Part shown: in pieces, positions 18,301 through 26,840 of the stretch | How positions within the stretch are numbered: the stretch's first letter is position 1 | Layout of the letters: each line of letters begins with the position of its first letter | Assembly (NCBI GenBank): GCA_009780915.1 | Contig: WQZD01000004.1 | Location: 1-64,000, forward strand | Direction of reading: 5' to 3' | DNA: 64,000 nucleotides | From: Propionibacteriaceae bacterium | Lineage (GTDB): Bacteria > Actinomycetota > Actinomycetes > Propionibacteriales > Propionibacteriaceae | The notes under the pieces: generated by a model | Seen by the model: only the letters and a program-made list of their open reading frames with translations | What the model was told of the DNA's origin: nothing | The model's database searches: none | Made by a program: the position numbers and the translations under genes

Positions 18301-18635
18301 ACTTCACCATCGTCACGCGAGCATGGACGAACGCCGAGGGGCTGGACCACGAGCAGATCGTGGGCACCCTCGACAACTCGGGCGCCAAAGAGGTGGGGCG
18401 GTTGGCGATCGTGCGTTTCGGGACGACGCTGTGGTGGACCCACACCGTCACCTACGCCCACATCGACCCTGAAACCGGCGTCGAGGCGGGCACCGGTCAG
18501 GATGGGTTGACCGATGTCGAGGTGTGGGACGAAGAGCTGGACACGTTGATCTGCGCCCTCGACGAGGTCCGGGTCAACGTCCCGACGGGCTGTGTGACGA
18601 CCAGCGGGACGCTGATGTCCACAGCGAAGGCGTAG
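15306..18635 (+). CDS. Secreted CSLREA/beta-helix surface protein, paralogue 1
   Basis: This 1109-aa protein starts with a long basic region and a hydrophobic signal segment (about 29-48), with likely cleavage near the Ala-rich stretch at 56-60. The motif CTLRAAIEQAN (101-111) is the CSLREA-type signature found before right-handed beta-helix domains. About 120-560 has the repetitive Asn/Thr/Val pattern of a pectin-lyase-like helix. An IPT/TIG domain follows (about 626-720), then a LamG-like region (about 750-890) and Ig-like C-terminal segments. There is no LPXTG motif and no C-terminal membrane anchor, so it is probably released or held non-covalently. ATG 15306 has an AAGAAAGAG site; GTG 15228 is possible but unlikely. 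Function unknown; adhesion or glycan binding is inferred from the domains. Confidence 0.8.
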   Translation: MLNITRRIRDGGPRRAVVGKGLSRARVRSVVATALASCLIAGIIAVVGGMEAPQIAAAAPTEQVVFHVNSAEFGVADADVDDGVCDTGTMITLNGTPRPRCTLRAAIEQANAVSVALGATTGEEVLVTLDPDFAGGTIQGVEPAAGAYMSTSALTDLGGAPTWFVVKAPMTIDLKDSLKTSGKLASSVFAITGANVTITRASGILGGDTSFVVTGSASGVTIDSGTTYQTGTNFAKRFLVINNGARDVTFSSYKVGSLAASASNGSDTNAAVVFTPGGQPNAVTTNVVIDAVDFTSPWTALLSAQNCSDSSSIGCVNTGVIMAKDSRVDGFEMRKSAMRNLYSPPGGSYANVILNAARLSPGALANVSIHDNTFVKNFTWEPAWVYGALILLPDNVRLQGSNVIRDNVFDNSGQTSPAQSYAIAWTFTSNATTNPSGLSITGNHFDGFARAGILLRNAGLVTVARNTFGPKSASANPDSSEPSAVEPAMLSNGGTTNGGTMPSGVQQKILPWAPTKMTVSSTCAIEITAARAGSTAYPPTPVALDVYWTTDRWAEVYMGSTPMTITGTSTTMTMALPAQAVKAGVASGRIRIQTHTDANGTYGQALSTQYSYTVAVPTSSCAPPAVMATQISRTHGAAAGGGLLTIRGKDFDYDTPHVSFQSGEHAAPCTDLTVISPTEATCVIPKSPVPGDGAGVVDVVVTAGGKPAGAFPQAYTYSVSALTRVTPDHSPIGGAEECSAFGSGMVTLIDGVRFPGGSWIDTTITQANGMELWLDAQLDAGNGASKTILGAGRPNMQNSLSVAVTGSAPALLQGTGPGMAQLASPYDTKRHTIAFQSGQWFYDGIARQTTNVGSLSAVNIYLGAANTGDSVLTATTTFSGVVYGLRLWKSASLAQDLHPAAWTVAGETVYGFLDQVTGRVFTAPGLMGTDNMGRPLTVEATAVYYGDQVEEATVTVASDARMDYVCPPSKVARVDVWAVIDSVATAPLAGGHLYWVDGDFTIVTRAWTNAEGLDHEQIVGTLDNSGAKEVGRLAIVRFGTTLWWTHTVTYAHIDPETGVEAGTGQDGLTDVEVWDEELDTLICALDEVRVNVPTGCVTTSGTLMSTAKA

Positions 18636-18706
18636 GGCCCGTCTGAATCGGCGGGTCCGGTCGCCGGCCCTCGTCCCGTGGTCGGACTCGGCAGGAGGTT
18701 GCCAGT

Positions 18707-18770
18707 CTTGACTATCCAGGTATCCTCGTGGTGCTGGAATGGTATCGAAGTATCCAAGAAAGAGACAATG
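18707..18770 (+). promoter_or_regulatory. Conserved leader of paralogue 2
   Basis: It aligns gap-free with 15245-15308 upstream of paralogue 1. It contains TTGACT (18708-18713), a good -35-like hexamer, but I see no clear -10 at the right spacing. Conservation stops at the start codon apart from general coding similarity. Confidence 0.55.
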
Positions 18771-21700
18771 CAGAAATATTTGTGTCGTGTCTCCAGTGAA
18801 CGGCCGAGGAGGGCCGTGGCTGGGAGGGGAATGTCGCGTGCCCGAGTGAGGTCTGCGGTCGCGACGGTGATGGCCTCGTGCCTGATCGCTGGGATCATCG
18901 CCGTGACGAGCGGTGTGGAGGCCCCACGGGTCGCCACAGCGGCGCCGACGGAGCAGGTCGTCTTCCACGTCAACAGCGCCGAGTTCGGCGTGGCGGACGC
19001 CAATGTCTCCGACGGGGTGTGCGACACCGGGTCCATGATCACCCTGAACGGAAGGCCACGCCCGCGATGCACCTTGCGGGCGGCCATCGAGCAGGCCAAC
19101 GCCCGGTCCGTCGCCCTGGGGGCCACCACGGGCGAGGAGGTGCTGGTCACCCTCGACCCCGACTTCGTTGGAGGGACCATCCAAGCGGTCTCGCCCGCCG
19201 CCGGCGCCTACATGTCCACCACCAAGCTCACCGACGTGGGTGGGACGTCGACCTGGTTCGTCGTGAAGGCGCCGATGACCATCGACTTGCAGGACCGCCT
19301 GAAGACGACGGGGAGGCTCGCCTCCTCGGTGTTCGCCATCACCGGCAGTCATGTCACCATCAAGAACGCCTCGAACATCCTCGGCGGGGACAACTCGTTC
19401 GTCGTCACGGAGACCGCCTCGTACGTGACCATCGACTCCGGCACGACGTACCAGACGGGTTCCAATTTCACGAAGCGTTTCCTCGTGATCAACAACGGCG
19501 CCCGGGACGTCATCTTCTCCAACTACAAGGTGGGCAGCTTGGCGGCGTCGTCCTCCGACGCGTCGGACACGAAAGCGGCCGTGGTCTTCACCCCGGGCAT
19601 CAAGCCTGACCTCGTCACACGGCATGTGCTGATCGATCGGGTGGATTTCACGAGTCCATGGACGACGATCCCGACGATGAGCACGTGTATGGACACCGTG
19701 TCCACGGGCTGCGTCAACACAGCTGTGACCATGACGAAGAACACGCGTCTCGACGGGTTCGAGATGCGTGGTTCCACGGTGAAGAATCTGTATCCGGAAT
19801 CCCAGTACGGATACTATATGGCCTGGATCCTCAACGCGGCGTCCGTCAGTCCCGGCACCTTGGCGAACCTCTCCATCCATGACAACACGTTCACGAAGAA
19901 CTACGCCTGGTCGACGGCCTGGGCGCATGGGGCGCTCATCCTGCTGCCGGACAACCTGAGGCTGACGGGGACCAACACCATCGCCGACAACGTCTTCGAC
20001 AACTCCGCTCAGACCTCTCCGGCCCAGGTGTACGCGATCTCCTGGGGCTTCACGAGCAACGCAGCCACCAACCCATCGGGGCTGTCGATCACGGACAACC
20101 ACTTCGACGGCTTCGCCACGACGACGATCTCGCTGACGAACGCGGGTCTGGTCACCGTCGCACGCAACACCTTCGGCACGAAGAGCGCGTCCTCCTCGAC
20201 GACCTCGTCAGAGGAGACGGGAACAACGTCAGTCATGCTCGCCAACGGCGGCACGACCAACGGCACGGACACCGGCCACGGTCAAGCGAAGTTCACCCCC
20301 TGGTATCCGTCGGCGATCACCGTGTCACCGAAGTGCGTCGTCCAGATCACAGCCAAGCCGAGCACAACGCCCCCGATCGCCCCGGTGGCACTGGACGTCT
20401 ACTGGACGGCCAGCAGGACGGCGGAGGCCTACCTGGGGTCGACGCCCATGACCATCTCCGGCACGTCCACCACAGTCGTGATGCAACTTCCTCCGCAGGC
20501 CGTCAAGGATGGCGTCGCCTCAGGGTACATCCGCATCCAGACACACACCATGGGCAAGGGGGCGTACGCCCAGGCGCTGTCCACCCAGTTCTCGCGTACG
20601 TTGACGGTGCCGCCGAAGTCCGCCTGTACCCCTCCTGAGGTCGAGGCCACGCACATCTCCCGTACCCATGGGCCCGTCGATGGGGGAGGGGCGCTGACCC
20701 TGGTCGGCAAGGACTTCGACTACGACACTCCGCAGGTGTCGTTCCAACTGGGCGACCACGAGGAGGAGTGCGCGGACCTCGTCGTCGTCAGCCCCAGCGA
20801 GGCCACCTGTGTGATCCCCCCCAGTCCCTTGCCGGGGGACGGCGCGGGGGTGGTCGACGTGATCGCGACGGCCAGTGGGAACCTCGTCGGCGCCTTCCCC
20901 AGGGCCTACACCTATGTCGCGCCCACGGCGACCCAGGTGACGCCCGACCAGGGTCCGATCGAGGGGTCGACGACCTGCTCTGTCTCGGGGTCGAACATGG
21001 TGACTCTCATCGAGGGCGTGCGTTTCCCCGGAACGGCCTGGATCGACACGAAGGTCACCCAGACGAAGGCCATCGAACTGGACGTGGACTTCCAGATCGA
21101 CGCGGGCAATGGCATGGGGAAAGCCGTCTTGGGGGCCGGTTCGGTCGGAAATATAAACTCGATCGGCGTCGGCGTCGGCGCCTCCTCCATCCTGCAGGGC
21201 ACGGGTCTGAGCATGTCCACCCTGGCGTCCCCCTACGACACTGACCGTCACACGGTCGCCTTCCGCGCGGGGACGTGGCTCTACGACGGGGTCCCCAAAT
21301 TGGGAAACAACCCTGGGAACAACCTCAGTGCCGTGCCCATCTATCTCGGGGCCTCGAACGCGGGTGGCTCGGCCACGGGCGCCAGCGCCTTCAATGGTGT
21401 CGTCTACAGTCTTCGCCTATGGAGCGCCGGTGAACTGGTCCGTGACCTTCACCCCGCCGCGTGGACGGTGCGAGGGGTCACGGTCTACGGATTCCTCGAC
21501 TCGGTGACCGGGGGGTTGTACACGGCGGAGGGCCTTCGAGGAAAGGACAACGTGGGACGCCCCTTGGCCATCACCCCCACCACTGTCCACCACGGCGTCC
21601 CGGTCGATCCCTCCAGCGTGACGGTGACCTCGGACTCGCAGGTGGTGTACGCCTGTCCGCCCCACGTGGCGGCCACGGTCGACGTGCGTGTGGTCGTGGA

Positions 21701-22088
21701 CTCGGCAGAAAGCGATCCCGTCCCTGGTGGGTATCAGTACTGGGTGGACGGGAGCCTGACAGTCGTCACTCGCGCATGGATGAACGCCGATGGGTTGGAC
21801 CACGAGCAGATCGTGGGCGTTTCCGGGAACTCGGGCGCCGTGGAGGTCGGACGGATGACGATGGTGCGTCTCGGGACGAAGCTCTGGTGGACGCACACCC
21901 TGACCTATTCCTACACTGATCCCGTCACCGGCGATCACGTGGGCACGGGCCAGCCTGGACTCACGGGAGTCGACGTGACACACTCGGCCCACGTGGAGGT
22001 GGTCTGCACGGTCGAGGAGGTCCGGGTCAACGTCCCCACGGGATGCGTCGTGCCTGCCCATACACCGGGGTCGGATCAAGCTGCCTGA
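18768..22088 (+). CDS. Secreted CSLREA/beta-helix surface protein, paralogue 2
   Basis: The 1106-aa product is closely related along its whole length to paralogue 1. It has the same basic N terminus and hydrophobic segment (SAVATVMASCLIAGIIAV), the same CTLRAAIEQAN motif, beta-helix repeats, IPT/TIG domain (opening around THISRTHGPVDGGGALTL) and LamG-like and Ig-like C-terminal parts ending at VRVNVPTGC. Differences cluster in the beta-helix loops and the region around residue 500. No sorting motif is present. ATG 18768 keeps the shared leader and ribosome-binding stretch. Tandem position and shared leader point to a fairly recent duplication. Confidence 0.8.
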   Translation: MQKYLCRVSSERPRRAVAGRGMSRARVRSAVATVMASCLIAGIIAVTSGVEAPRVATAAPTEQVVFHVNSAEFGVADANVSDGVCDTGSMITLNGRPRPRCTLRAAIEQANARSVALGATTGEEVLVTLDPDFVGGTIQAVSPAAGAYMSTTKLTDVGGTSTWFVVKAPMTIDLQDRLKTTGRLASSVFAITGSHVTIKNASNILGGDNSFVVTETASYVTIDSGTTYQTGSNFTKRFLVINNGARDVIFSNYKVGSLAASSSDASDTKAAVVFTPGIKPDLVTRHVLIDRVDFTSPWTTIPTMSTCMDTVSTGCVNTAVTMTKNTRLDGFEMRGSTVKNLYPESQYGYYMAWILNAASVSPGTLANLSIHDNTFTKNYAWSTAWAHGALILLPDNLRLTGTNTIADNVFDNSAQTSPAQVYAISWGFTSNAATNPSGLSITDNHFDGFATTTISLTNAGLVTVARNTFGTKSASSSTTSSEETGTTSVMLANGGTTNGTDTGHGQAKFTPWYPSAITVSPKCVVQITAKPSTTPPIAPVALDVYWTASRTAEAYLGSTPMTISGTSTTVVMQLPPQAVKDGVASGYIRIQTHTMGKGAYAQALSTQFSRTLTVPPKSACTPPEVEATHISRTHGPVDGGGALTLVGKDFDYDTPQVSFQLGDHEEECADLVVVSPSEATCVIPPSPLPGDGAGVVDVIATASGNLVGAFPRAYTYVAPTATQVTPDQGPIEGSTTCSVSGSNMVTLIEGVRFPGTAWIDTKVTQTKAIELDVDFQIDAGNGMGKAVLGAGSVGNINSIGVGVGASSILQGTGLSMSTLASPYDTDRHTVAFRAGTWLYDGVPKLGNNPGNNLSAVPIYLGASNAGGSATGASAFNGVVYSLRLWSAGELVRDLHPAAWTVRGVTVYGFLDSVTGGLYTAEGLRGKDNVGRPLAITPTTVHHGVPVDPSSVTVTSDSQVVYACPPHVAATVDVRVVVDSAESDPVPGGYQYWVDGSLTVVTRAWMNADGLDHEQIVGVSGNSGAVEVGRMTMVRLGTKLWWTHTLTYSYTDPVTGDHVGTGQPGLTGVDVTHSAHVEVVCTVEEVRVNVPTGCVVPAHTPGSDQAA

Positions 22089-22182
22089 CACGGGAAGGCC
22101 GGGGGCGAGGGTTGTCGCTCTAGCAGGACTTGAATGTGTCGGTATGGTTGCCACACCAGGATCGTTGGGGTCGTCTATCTAG

Positions 22183-22209
22183 CCTGATGAGTGGGGGAAA
22201 CTCATCAGG
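22183..22209 (+). promoter_or_regulatory. 10-bp perfect hairpin in leader of paralogue 3
   Basis: CCTGATGAGT (22183-22192) and ACTCATCAGG (22200-22209) pair perfectly across a 7-nt loop, 38 bases before the ATG of paralogue 3. It could be a terminator of the preceding gene, an operator or a leader hairpin; no T-run follows. The other two leaders lack it. Confidence 0.6.
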
Positions 22210-22247
22210 CGGACGATCCGGTGTTGAAGGGATGATGGAGGACAACC

Positions 22248-25200
22248 ATGAAGCACACGGCATCAGAGTCGAACAATGTCGAGATGGCACGCCGAGCCGC
22301 GACGGGGACGCCGCGACGGCGCACGCCCGCCTATCGTCGCGCCAGCAGGCGCTTGTCAGCCGTGCTGATCGGAGGATTGACGTCCTGCCTGATCGCCACC
22401 CTCGTCGCCGTGGTCTCCGGCGGGCATATCCGTCCGATGGCCGTGGCGGATGGCTCGGGCCCGATCACGATCTTGGTCAACAGCGCCGACTTCGGCGGAA
22501 CGAACATCAACTCCCATCCCGGTGATGGGACATGCTACGCCGGAGGCACAGTCACCTTGCTGCCCGGCCAGGATCCGAAGCCTCGCTGCACCTTGCGGGC
22601 GGCCATCCAGGAGGCCAACGCAGTGAAGGCGACCTACGCAGACCAGGTCCTGATCACGTTGGATCCGGACTTCGCCGGAGGCACGATCGACTCCACAGGG
22701 ATACTCGCGAATGACTCTGGCTGGATGTCGGTCAAAGCCTCGAACATCTCCACCGGCGGCAACACAGGCAACGCCACGGGCAATGTGTGGTTCGCCATCA
22801 CCTCACCGATGACGATCGACCTCAAGAACGCCCTACACACCGACAACACGGCCAAGACCGTCACGAACACCACCGTCGTCTTCTCGATCACGGCGAGCTA
22901 TGTGACGATCACCAACGCCTCCGGGATCCTGGGCGGCGACACGTCTTTCGTCATCGGTGACACTGCGTCCAACGTGTCCATCGATGGGGGGACGACTTAT
23001 CAGAGCGCGTCCAACATGGTCAAGAGGTTCATCCTCATCAACAACGGCGCCAGCAAGGTCTCCTTCAGGAACTACAAGGTCGGTGGCCTGGCGCAATCCG
23101 GCGTCGGTACCACCGTTACCACCGAGGCCAACGGGGCGGTGGTGTTTGCCCCCAACGGGCAGAAGACGAAGACCACGACGAACGTCCTCATCGACAATGT
23201 CGACTTCACCAGCCCGCAGACCAACTCGCCGACCACCACCACATGCAGCGCAAGTGATGGCTCCGGGTGCGTCAACACGGCCGTGACGCTCGCCGCCGGG
23301 GCGAACCTCAACGGATTCGAGATGCGCAACAGCACGGTCAAGAACCTGAAGACCACCACCGCAGGGACCTACACGAACCGTATCTTCAACGCGTACAACA
23401 CGGACGCCGCGAACCCCATCACGCTGGGGAACCTCAACATCCATGACAACACGTTCATGAACAACGTCGCCTCCCCCTCCACTACTGACACAATGACAGC
23501 TTTGGTGAGGCTTCCGAGCCAGTCGACCCAGGGCCTCGGCGGGGTCAACTACATCTCGCACAACACCTTCGACAATTCCCAGACCCCTGCGGCTCCCGCA
23601 GCGCAGGGTTACGCCATCCAGTGGTACGCGAAAATGCTCAACACCCAGGCGAGCAACCTCTACATCACCGACAACTACTTCGACGGCTTCCGCGCTGAGA
23701 CGATCTGGCTCTATCAGGCGGGTATTGTGACGACGGAGCGCAACACCTTCGGGTCAAAGACGATGTCAAGAGTATCGGGACAAGACGAGTATAAAGAAAT
23801 AACGCAAGTCATGCTCTCCCACGGTGGCGCCGGGACCTACCAGACCAACCAAGGATTCTACGCCTGGCACCCGATGCCAGCGAGCGTCGATAAGAACACC
23901 TGCATGCTTTCTATCCAAATCCAGCCACAGGATGGCATAAGCACGCCAACTAATCCTGTCCGTTTGGACGTGTTCTGGACGGCGGCAAACACGGCAGAGA
24001 AGTTCCTCGGCTCGACGGAGGCACCCTTCACGGGAGCGACAACCATCACGGGAGCGACGACCATCTATATTCCGGTGTCCACCGATATGTGGACGGATGC
24101 CAACACGGCTGGCATTCGAGTCCAGACCCAGACCATGGGGGACCCCAAGAATCCTCTGAAGCAGATGGAGTCCTCTCAGTACTCCCAGGTGCAGAGCGTG
24201 ACTAAAGCGGCCTGCACACTCCCTCACATCGAAGCCACAGCCCTGAGCCCGACCTCGGGTCCCGTGGCGGGCGGCAACACGCTGACGGTCACAGGTCAGG
24301 GCTTCACCGTCTTCCCTCCGACAGTCACCTTCCAGACCTCCTCCCTCAGGGCCTGGTGTGGCAATGTCAAGGTCATTTCCGACACCCAACTGACCTGCAA
24401 CGTGCCCCCTAGCACTCTTCCGGGGGACGGCACAGGGCCGGTCGACGTGATCGTCAAGACCGGGGTCACGGAAGTCGGGTCCTTCCCCGGCGGCTACACC
24501 TACGGGACCGCCAAAGCGGGGCCCACCCTACTGTCCGTCGCCCCGAACAACGGTCCCATCGAGGGGAGCTCGGGCTGCTCGGTCACGGGTTCCGGGTTCA
24601 CCAGTTCTGTCAACGGGGTCTCCTTCGACGGGGCATCCTGGATCGACACGGGCATCACCCAAGGGTCGACGATCGAACTGGCCGTCGACTACCGCACACA
24701 GGGGGCCACAGCCAACGTGCCTGGCAAGGCTGTTATCGGCGCGGGGGCGAGCGGAGACCCGTCCTCCCTGGGCATCTATGTGGGCTCGTCGACGCAGGTG
24801 ACAGGCGCCGGACCCCAAACCGCCACGCTCGCCGCGACCGTAGACTCCTTGCGGCACACGGCCGTGTACCAGGACGGAAAATGGACCTTCGACTCCGTCG
24901 CCCCGTCTTCGTCACCGGGAGGCACGCAGGGGTCGAAGCATATCTTCGTCGGCGCGGCGGACACCGGTGACACCAAGATGGCGGGCACCGCTTTCTCGGG
25001 TGTGATCTATCAGGTGCGCATCTGGAAGGACAAGGAACTCGTCCGCGACCTGCGTCCCGCCGCGTGGACCCAAGCCGGGATCACGAAGTACGGGCTGCGG
25101 GACATGGTCTCCGGAGAGCTGTTCTCCAATCTCGGCACAGGGACCATACGAGGGATCGACGCCCTGGAGGCGCCGGTGACCAGCCCCCCTGTCACCGTCA

Positions 25201-25694
25201 CCCACGGCGACCCGGTCGTCCCCTCCACCGTCACCGTGGTCTCGGACTCCACCATCACCTATCAGTGCCCGCCCCATGATTCGGGCCTGGTCGACGTCTT
25301 CGTGACCGTCGACGGTGTGAAGTCCAACACCTTGACGAGCGCCTACCAGTACTGGGTGAACGGCGACCTGGTGGTCGTCCAGCACGCCTGGACCAACGCT
25401 CAGGGGCTGAGCTACGCGGACATCATGGACACGCCCAATCACTCGGGCGCGCTGGAGATCAAGCCCGGCGCCTTCCTCAAAGCTGGCACACAGGTGTGGT
25501 GGACCTACACCGTCACCTACGCCCATGACGACCCGACCACACATCTGCCGTCCGGGACGGGCCAGAAGGGGCTGACAGATGTGAGTGTCAACGACTCGAT
25601 CCTGGCTGCCGTCCCGTGTCCCATCGACACGACCGACCTGCGGGTGAACTCGCCGGTGGGCTGTGTGCGGGCGGGCGAGATCACGTCTCGATGA
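22248..25694 (+). CDS. Secreted CSLREA/beta-helix surface protein, paralogue 3
   Basis: This 1148-aa protein shares the architecture of the two preceding genes but is more diverged. The N terminus is Arg-rich with a hydrophobic segment (LIGGLTSCLIATLVAVVSG). The CSLREA-type motif reads CTLRAAIQEANA, and beta-helix, IPT/TIG (ALSPTSGPVAGGNTLTVTG), LamG-like and C-terminal Ig-like segments follow. It ends LRVNSPVGCVRAGEITSR without an anchor. GGAGGA (22237-22242) precedes ATG 22248. Its coding sequence between about 23.7 and 24.1 kb is less GC-rich than the rest. It is probably the oldest copy of the tandem set or an independently acquired one. Confidence 0.78.
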   Translation: MKHTASESNNVEMARRAATGTPRRRTPAYRRASRRLSAVLIGGLTSCLIATLVAVVSGGHIRPMAVADGSGPITILVNSADFGGTNINSHPGDGTCYAGGTVTLLPGQDPKPRCTLRAAIQEANAVKATYADQVLITLDPDFAGGTIDSTGILANDSGWMSVKASNISTGGNTGNATGNVWFAITSPMTIDLKNALHTDNTAKTVTNTTVVFSITASYVTITNASGILGGDTSFVIGDTASNVSIDGGTTYQSASNMVKRFILINNGASKVSFRNYKVGGLAQSGVGTTVTTEANGAVVFAPNGQKTKTTTNVLIDNVDFTSPQTNSPTTTTCSASDGSGCVNTAVTLAAGANLNGFEMRNSTVKNLKTTTAGTYTNRIFNAYNTDAANPITLGNLNIHDNTFMNNVASPSTTDTMTALVRLPSQSTQGLGGVNYISHNTFDNSQTPAAPAAQGYAIQWYAKMLNTQASNLYITDNYFDGFRAETIWLYQAGIVTTERNTFGSKTMSRVSGQDEYKEITQVMLSHGGAGTYQTNQGFYAWHPMPASVDKNTCMLSIQIQPQDGISTPTNPVRLDVFWTAANTAEKFLGSTEAPFTGATTITGATTIYIPVSTDMWTDANTAGIRVQTQTMGDPKNPLKQMESSQYSQVQSVTKAACTLPHIEATALSPTSGPVAGGNTLTVTGQGFTVFPPTVTFQTSSLRAWCGNVKVISDTQLTCNVPPSTLPGDGTGPVDVIVKTGVTEVGSFPGGYTYGTAKAGPTLLSVAPNNGPIEGSSGCSVTGSGFTSSVNGVSFDGASWIDTGITQGSTIELAVDYRTQGATANVPGKAVIGAGASGDPSSLGIYVGSSTQVTGAGPQTATLAATVDSLRHTAVYQDGKWTFDSVAPSSSPGGTQGSKHIFVGAADTGDTKMAGTAFSGVIYQVRIWKDKELVRDLRPAAWTQAGITKYGLRDMVSGELFSNLGTGTIRGIDALEAPVTSPPVTVTHGDPVVPSTVTVVSDSTITYQCPPHDSGLVDVFVTVDGVKSNTLTSAYQYWVNGDLVVVQHAWTNAQGLSYADIMDTPNHSGALEIKPGAFLKAGTQVWWTYTVTYAHDDPTTHLPSGTGQKGLTDVSVNDSILAAVPCPIDTTDLRVNSPVGCVRAGEITSR

Positions 25695-25740
25695 CCGGCC
25701 GCGCGTCGGCGCCAGTCCCGGATTGCGTCAGTCCCGAGAC

Positions 25741-25760
25741 CCACGACGCTGGCGTCGGTG
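25741..25760 (+). terminator. Possible terminator before rsmD
   Basis: CCACGACGC and GCGTCGGTGG pair around a TG turn with one bulged base. It lies 46 bases after paralogue 3 and 32 before rsmD. There is no T-run. Confidence 0.45.
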
Positions 25761-25791
25761 GGCATCACGGGGCTGTTTCACGTACCCTTGA

Positions 25792-26376
25792 GTGGTGACG
25801 AGGATCATCTCAGGACGGCTGGCATCCCGGCGTGTGGCGACGCCATCGGGGGACGCCACACGCCCGACCACCGACCGTGTGCGCGAGTCCGTCTTCTCGC
25901 AGATCGCCTCCTGGCTGGGCGTCGCCGACCGCGACCCCGCCGAACAGTTGGCGGGGCGCAGCTTCCTGGACCTCTACGCCGGCTCCGGCGCGGTGGGGAT
26001 CGAAGCCCTCAGCAGGGGAGCGAGGACGACCTGGGTGGAGAAGGACCCGGCGACGGCCCGGGTGATCCGCAAGAATCTGACCGACCTTCGGATCGATGGT
26101 TCTGTGCTCGTCCAGGACGTCGTCGTATGCCTCAAACGCCGCGCCACGCCGTTCGACATCGTGTGGATGGACCCCCCGTATCCCCTTGAGGACGAGCAGG
26201 TGAACCTCGTCGTCGCGCTGTTGGACGCCAAGGGCTGGGTGGCGCCCGGAGGTCGAGTGCTGGTGGAGAGATCCGTTTGGTCATCTGCGGTAGAGTTTCC
26301 TGAGAGTTTCCTGAACCACGGGTCCAGGCGCTTTGGGAGTACGATCATTTACTACGCAGAGAAAGGGAGTCAGTGA
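25792..26376 (+). CDS. rsmD: 16S rRNA (guanine966-N2)-methyltransferase
   Basis: RsmD methylates G966 of 16S rRNA using S-adenosylmethionine. The 194-aa protein begins with the family's RIISGRLASRRVATP, has the SAM-binding motif FLDLYAGSGAVGIEALSRGA and the catalytic DPPY (in VWMDPPYPLEDEQV). Two GTG codons in tandem (25792, 25795) are possible starts. Its stop overlaps the coaD start, and coaD is its usual partner. Confidence 0.95.
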   Translation: MVTRIISGRLASRRVATPSGDATRPTTDRVRESVFSQIASWLGVADRDPAEQLAGRSFLDLYAGSGAVGIEALSRGARTTWVEKDPATARVIRKNLTDLRIDGSVLVQDVVVCLKRRATPFDIVWMDPPYPLEDEQVNLVVALLDAKGWVAPGGRVLVERSVWSSAVEFPESFLNHGSRRFGSTIIYYAEKGSQ

Positions 26377-26840
26377 GAGCTGTCGTGCCAGGGTCCTTCG
26401 ACCCGTTCACGCTCGGCCACTGGGATATCGTGGTCCGGGCTTCCCGTCTCTTCGAGCATGTGATCGTCGGAGTGGGGATCAACATCGGCAAGCAGTGCTT
26501 GTACTCGATGGATCGCAGAGTCGACATGGCCTGCGACGCCGTTCGGGACTTGCCCAACGTCCATGTCGGGAGGATGGATGGGCTGCTCGTCGATTTCTGC
26601 GCCGAGAACGATGCCTCGGTGGTCGTCAGGGGAGCGAGGAGCGGATCAGATTTCGAGGCGGAATGGGCGCTGGCGATGATGAATCATTCGTTGTCCGGTG
26701 TCGAGACCGTCGTCCTGCCCGCTTCGCAGTCCGTGGGGTTCATCTCCTCAACCTTGGTACGTTCGGTCGCACGCGCAGGCGGAGATGTGACACCGTACGT
26801 GCCAGCCAACGTCTCTCTATCAATGAAAAAGGAGTTGTGA
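26373..26840 (+). CDS. coaD: Phosphopantetheine adenylyltransferase
   Basis: CoaD catalyses the fourth step of coenzyme A synthesis, joining AMP to 4'-phosphopantetheine. The 155-aa protein has PGSFDPFTLGHWDIV with the TxGH nucleotide-binding motif, VVRGARSGSDFEAEW and the ISSTLVR motif. The GTG start overlaps the rsmD stop, and the stop overlaps the next ATG (TGATG), so translation of the four-gene run rsmD-coaD-sepIVA-like-DUF177 appears coupled. Confidence 0.96.
   Translation: MRAVVPGSFDPFTLGHWDIVVRASRLFEHVIVGVGINIGKQCLYSMDRRVDMACDAVRDLPNVHVGRMDGLLVDFCAENDASVVVRGARSGSDFEAEWALAMMNHSLSGVETVVLPASQSVGFISSTLVRSVARAGGDVTPYVPANVSLSMKKEL

Noticed and set aside
15306..25694. LPXTG-type sorting signals in the three surface proteins
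   Set aside because: The C termini contain no LPXTG-like motif, no hydrophobic segment and no basic tail, so sortase anchoring is not supported.
26333..26839. N-terminal extension of the SepIVA-like protein over coaD
   Set aside because: The open frame upstream of 26840 is antiphase to coaD; the ATG at 26840 has a GGAG site and starts the family similarity.
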